DNA of 17,870 nucleotides, taken from Pseudomonadota bacterium (GTDB lineage: Bacteria; SAR324; XYD2-FULL-50-16; JAHJRI01). Below the pieces are notes generated by a model, which had not been told where the DNA came from, searched no databases, and saw only the letters and a list, made by a program, of their open reading frames with translations. Positions 14,708 through 17,870 of the stretch are shown here, in pieces (position 1 is the first letter of the stretch; the number at the start of each line of letters is the position of its first letter). The DNA lies in the NCBI GenBank assembly GCA_022360105.1, contig JAKSDL010000811.1, positions 1 to 17,870 of the forward strand, read 5' to 3'. A program made the translations under genes and the position numbers.

Positions 14708-14838
14708 ACCCAGCTGCACTTCGTGAAGCCGTCATGCTGTTATCCAGGCAAAGCGGCTGGGGATTGGATGAACTTTTGGATTTGGATGAGCACGAGTTGA
14801 TCAGTTGGTTGGAAACCGCTCACAGGTTGATAAAATAG
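14462..14838 (+). CDS. E+E': Tail assembly protein gpE+E' (-1 frameshift product)
   Basis: Reading 80 codons in frame 0, slipping back one base at 14695-14701 and continuing in the -1 frame gives 125 residues, ending at TAG 14836-14838. The extension starts ILDPAALREAVMLLSRQSGW and ends EHELISWLETAHRLIK, 45 residues. A hydrophobic, acidic helix plan with a tryptophan-bearing end is typical of the E' or G-T type extensions that chaperone the tape measure. No Shine-Dalgarno or start precedes the extension in its own frame, so it makes sense only through frameshifting. P2 E+E' uses the same heptamer type (T TTT TTG). The fused length is close to P2's 142 residues. Confidence 0.8.
14695..14701 (+). 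promoter_or_regulatory. -1 programmed frameshift slippery heptamer T TTT TTA
   Basis: In frame 0 the codons are GGT TTT TTA TCC TAG. The heptamer T TTT TTA fits X XXY YYZ exactly: both tRNAs can re-pair after a one-base backward slip, and the 0-frame stop comes two codons later. Downstream pairing (CAGC 14711-14714 with GCTG 14736-14739) is weak; I see no strong stimulatory stem. Confidence 0.8.
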
Positions 14839-14900
14839 TCTAACAGCATTTTATCAAACGATTTGTGAATCATGACTCATTTTGGACGGGGTAACTTCCG

Positions 14901-16940
14901 GTGAAAACAGGCAGCAATCTCACAAAAATTAATAAATCTTCACTTTTGGAAAAATTAAGTCTGATTTCTCCATCGATGAAATTAACCGGATTCGATAGGT
15001 TCCAGACGGTGAAGATTGTGAAGCGCGACAGCAAGCCATTCGGGTTGTTGGGTAACTCACCGTTTATCTTGTTTAAATCTGAAATTTATCGGGAATTTCC
15101 ATTTTTTGACGAACCGGAAGATAAATCTTTGGGCGAAAAACAAATCCCCAAAAGACATGATGTTTTCATTCGCTTGCAGCAGCAGATGGCTTTTTTCTTT
15201 AAATGGTCGAATGAAAACAGAGTATTAAATGGAGGACTTGAGACCGAGAAAATAAAACCTTCGATTGTCAACCTCTCTTCGGGCTACCTTCAAAAATATC
15301 AGCGTGGCTTGGGTTTTCTTTTTGATGTTTCCAATAACCTTGAAATCCCAGCCTGGAACTTAAGACCTGGTAATAAATCAACACAATTAATCTACCAGCG
15401 AGTCAGTAAAAATCTACGACCGAACCAGGCACATAAAGCTTACATTTCGAGCGGTAACACTGCTCAACGACAATCGGAAGGATCAAATGAACGGCTATCT
15501 TCGAATTTAGCAAATGAAAAGACATTCAGCGACCAAGTGATCAAAACGATTGATCAAACTGTTTTCTCAGAGCGAGGCCTGCAGGTAGAGCTGTTAAAAA
15601 GGAATTTTAGTTTAGGGATTCCGGACAATGCTTCGAAAACTCAAACCGTCGCGAATGGTCAAAACCGAATAGAAAGGAGCTCATTACCAGCGGGGAGCTT
15701 TGCGAAAGCTTTATCCTCAAAATGGGATACGGCTGAAAGTCCAACCAAACCATTCCTTCAAGGTATACAAAAAAAGAGTGCAAACGAATTATCAACAGAA
15801 AAAGCTGATGCAATTGAAACGTTGGGATTTAAGGACAATCGAATCGGTTTTGATACTTTTCAGTTCAAAGAAGATCAAAGCGCACCAGTTTCCGAAGGGA
15901 TAGCTCAAAAACACCAGGATAAAGCACCTGGATGGCTGATATCCGGTCGAAACATAGGACGACTAACCTCCATTATAGCTAAACCCTTTTTATATCGATC
16001 AACTGTTCTGACTGGAACCAAGGGTTTGCAGATGCGAACCGGTCAGAAGAATACGGTTCCTGTTTCTATTCTTCAGCTCTTTGAAAACAGACCTTTGCTT
16101 TTCAATGACACGAACAGAAAGGCTCCGTTTCTTGGTAAAGACAAATTAGCTGATCCATTATCTGCAGAGCCTAGAGAATCAAAAGAGCACAGAACCCCAA
16201 TCGAAACCGGGGTAGGAAATGTTTTTGAGTTGTTTTCCATAGGGATTTCCCGGTTTCTTAAAACCAATGAAACAGCAGATTTTTACAATACCGATAATCC
16301 CGCTCGATCCAAGGTATTTCCTGTTGAAACAGACCTGAATGCCAAAGATATTCCGGTTAATCGGGAAGTGAATCAAAGAACAAAAACTTCAATTCAGCAT
16401 CAGTATCCGGATCCAAAAGAGGTGCTTCCTCTAAGGATCGGCAAAAAAAATCACAATATTCCTTCTGTTTTTTACGAACAAACTTCATTAACCCGTCACC
16501 CCAACTCGTTACTATCCCCAGCAAAAAAAGGCAGTAAAGACAACACCGGGGTATTGGATAAATCTCAGTTAAAAAAAACCGGCAAGTTACTTCCGACACT
16601 GGAATCGGATAAGAGAGTTAAAACTAAAGGGGCAGCTCTGATAGAGCCTCCATCTAGCCAAAATATGCTTGCACAACGCACCCATATGAAGATGCGAGAG
16701 ATCTTGGAGATTCAGGAATCCAAAAAACAATCGCATAAGGCGAGTGAATTTCAGTCCACGGCATTGCTTCAAAAGCTATTCGAACAATTGCTCTCGGATC
16801 AACAATCGAGCAGGGCAGATACAAAAACACTTATTCAGGCCATCCAGGGATTAGGCAAACAGTTGGCACAATCTACCAACACGGGCACAGGGACACCATC
16901 CAGGCCGTTTAAACCTCTGCATTTTTTAGGTCCCGTGTAA
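14901..16940 (+). CDS. Unrecognised 679-aa protein in the tape-measure position
   Basis: 679 aa from a GTG preceded by GACGGGG, a weak ribosome binding site. I do not recognise a family. The protein is basic, rich in S, K, N, Q, T and P, and mostly looks disordered. It has recurring short hydrophobic patches with KPF or RPF (residues 37, 279, 354 region and the C terminus RPFKPLHFLG). There is no signal peptide, no membrane helix and no long coiled coil. Only the last 100 residues look helical (THMKMREILEIQESKKQSHK, then TALLQKLFEQLLSDQQSS and LIQAIQGLGKQLAQ). It follows the E+E' chaperone gene directly, where P2-like tails have the tape measure, and precedes the gpJ-like gene by 31 bases. 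It could be a divergent tape measure, a tail-associated effector or a baseplate linker; I cannot tell which. Confidence 0.75.
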   Translation: MKTGSNLTKINKSSLLEKLSLISPSMKLTGFDRFQTVKIVKRDSKPFGLLGNSPFILFKSEIYREFPFFDEPEDKSLGEKQIPKRHDVFIRLQQQMAFFFKWSNENRVLNGGLETEKIKPSIVNLSSGYLQKYQRGLGFLFDVSNNLEIPAWNLRPGNKSTQLIYQRVSKNLRPNQAHKAYISSGNTAQRQSEGSNERLSSNLANEKTFSDQVIKTIDQTVFSERGLQVELLKRNFSLGIPDNASKTQTVANGQNRIERSSLPAGSFAKALSSKWDTAESPTKPFLQGIQKKSANELSTEKADAIETLGFKDNRIGFDTFQFKEDQSAPVSEGIAQKHQDKAPGWLISGRNIGRLTSIIAKPFLYRSTVLTGTKGLQMRTGQKNTVPVSILQLFENRPLLFNDTNRKAPFLGKDKLADPLSAEPRESKEHRTPIETGVGNVFELFSIGISRFLKTNETADFYNTDNPARSKVFPVETDLNAKDIPVNREVNQRTKTSIQHQYPDPKEVLPLRIGKKNHNIPSVFYEQTSLTRHPNSLLSPAKKGSKDNTGVLDKSQLKKTGKLLPTLESDKRVKTKGAALIEPPSSQNMLAQRTHMKMREILEIQESKKQSHKASEFQSTALLQKLFEQLLSDQQSSRADTKTLIQAIQGLGKQLAQSTNTGTGTPSRPFKPLHFLGPV

Positions 16941-16971
16941 TAAAACACAAGGCAATCTCTGAACAAATATT

Positions 16972-17870
16972 ATGACAGCAGGACATCTTACATTAAACGA
17001 TCTTGAAAAGCTGGCAGGAAAGGTTTCACAAGACTTGCCAGACTATGAATCCATACTGCTTGAATGTAAAGCAAGCCTGCAGGAAACTTTCAGCCACAAT
17101 CCCATTCTCTCCTCCATTGATGTAAACTCCCTCCCCGAAAGCGACCCCTTATCCAAGCTTCTGGAAGTTCTAGCCTATAGGGAACTATACGTGCGGCAGC
17201 AGATCAACGAGCGCGTTGAATCCTGTCGACTAGCCAATGCCCAGGAACTGGATTTAAACAGACTGGCTTCTCTTTTTCTGTCCGACGAACCTGATCCTTC
17301 AAAAACAGTTCCTCAAAGGATCATATCCCAGGCAGGAGCCATTCACACAGCGGGTACTGTGGAAGGATATAAATACTTTTCTTATGATGCACTGAGTCCT
17401 GAAGAAAAGAGCGAACTGGTAGATGTAAAAGTAACAAATCCCGGGGCAGGCGTAGTTGAAATCATTCTTCTATTCAGCCGGCAATTAATGGGTCAAGGGC
17501 AAAACCAGGAAGAATCAGACATTGCAACTACCGACAAGAAACTTGACGAGCTGGTTGAAAAAGTCCGGTTGCGACTACTCGATGACTCCATTCGGCCTAT
17601 CGGCCATAAAATAGAGGTCCGTGCAGCCGAAACTGTTCCTTTTAGAATCACCGCACGATTGGGAGTAGAAAGCATGCCCGGTGCTGCTGAAGTAAGAACT
17701 GCGGCGGAGGTAAAAGTAAACGAATACATTTCTGAACGTTTCCAATTTGGCTCAACGATTTATCGCACAGGTGTTCTTTCTGCCCTGCATCAGGAAGGAG
17801 TGAAATACATTATTCTTGAACCTTTCACCCGTGACATTTCACTGACAGACTTGTTTACAGACTTAAACTG
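16972..17870 (+). CDS. J: Baseplate J-like protein, gpJ (partial, runs off the window)
   Basis: Open from ATG 16972 to the window edge: 299 codons and two bases, with no stop. P2 gpJ is about 302 aa, so it is nearly complete. The start MTAGHLTLNDLEKLAGKVSQ is followed by DPLSKLLEVLAYRELYVRQQ and INERVESCRLANAQELDLNRL (the gpJ N-terminal helices). Then comes HTAGTVEGYKYFSYDALSPE, the conserved core of baseplate J proteins, and DVKVTNPGAGVVEIILLFSR. The C-terminal half has RLRLLDDSIRPIGHKIEVRA and the helix-strand FQFGSTIYRTGVLSALHQEG. It builds the baseplate wedge with gpW. In P2, J follows W directly; here it lies after the sheath, tube, E and the unknown 679-aa gene. Confidence 0.88.
   Translation, partial: MTAGHLTLNDLEKLAGKVSQDLPDYESILLECKASLQETFSHNPILSSIDVNSLPESDPLSKLLEVLAYRELYVRQQINERVESCRLANAQELDLNRLASLFLSDEPDPSKTVPQRIISQAGAIHTAGTVEGYKYFSYDALSPEEKSELVDVKVTNPGAGVVEIILLFSRQLMGQGQNQEESDIATTDKKLDELVEKVRLRLLDDSIRPIGHKIEVRAAETVPFRITARLGVESMPGAAEVRTAAEVKVNEYISERFQFGSTIYRTGVLSALHQEGVKYIILEPFTRDISLTDLFTDLN

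Noticed and set aside
1..17870. CRISPR arrays, insertion sequences, rRNA and tRNA genes.
   Set aside because: No regularly spaced repeats, no transposase motifs or terminal inverted repeats, and no conserved rRNA or tRNA sequence were seen on either strand.
10677..17870. Extracellular contractile injection system (PVC/Afp type) instead of a P2-like tail.
   Set aside because: The FII-type tube, gpE with frameshift, and gpV with the P2 OB-fold signature point to a myovirus-type tail. I see no AAA+ ATPase or multiple tube paralogues in this window, although the region to the right is unseen.

Overview
The window is from a Gram-negative (diderm) bacterium. It encodes a lipoprotein, periplasmic Sec-exported proteins, a TolC-type outer-membrane channel with an HlyD-type adaptor, and a P2/Mu-like contractile tail. 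Base composition is moderate to AT-leaning, with very AT-rich intergenic DNA before the tail genes. The lineage cannot be fixed from these genes; a proteobacterial or desulfobacterial-type host is only a guess. All confident genes lie on the + strand.

Region 1 (1-3089) is loosely spaced single genes: the last codons of an upstream gene, a SIMPL (DUF541) lipoprotein, a solitary family-3 periplasmic solute-binding protein, a GNAT acetyltransferase and a small two-helix membrane protein. These genes are separated by about 100-380 bases and do not form an obvious operon.

Region 2 (3090-9046) holds two tandem paralogous small secreted proteins of 86 and 90 aa with the same C-terminal 11 residues. 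They are followed by a tight four-gene tripartite exporter operon: TolC, HlyD and two ABC-2 permeases, overlapping or nearly so. No ATPase gene is present in it. A near-perfect 25-bp palindrome sits 29 bases before the first small secreted gene, and a hairpin lies between the second one and tolC.

Region 3 (9047-9791) is a Phd/VapC-type toxin-antitoxin pair with a GTGA overlap and a dyad (TTGTACA/TGTACAA) placed over its probable promoter. Region 4 (9792-10676) is 885 bases of AT-rich DNA with no gene I can support.

Region 5 (10677-17870, running off the end) is a contractile-tail module: a Mu gp37-like protein (probable tail terminator), gpV spike, gpW/gp25 baseplate wedge, FI sheath, FII tube, and gpE with a P2-style -1 frameshift extension (E+E'). 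Next come a 679-aa unrecognised, largely disordered protein in the tape-measure position and a gpJ-like baseplate protein cut by the window edge. No capsid, portal, terminase, integrase or lysis gene is visible. The module starts directly after the AT-rich gap, and its order matches neither P2 nor Mu. It could be a rearranged prophage tail or a tail-only particle (tailocin-like), which flanking sequence would decide. The points most worth checking are the unannotated frameshift gene, the unknown protein in the tape-measure slot, the four-fold 24-residue repeat in a spike that lacks a C-terminal HxH motif, and the ATPase-less exporter next to twin secreted proteins.
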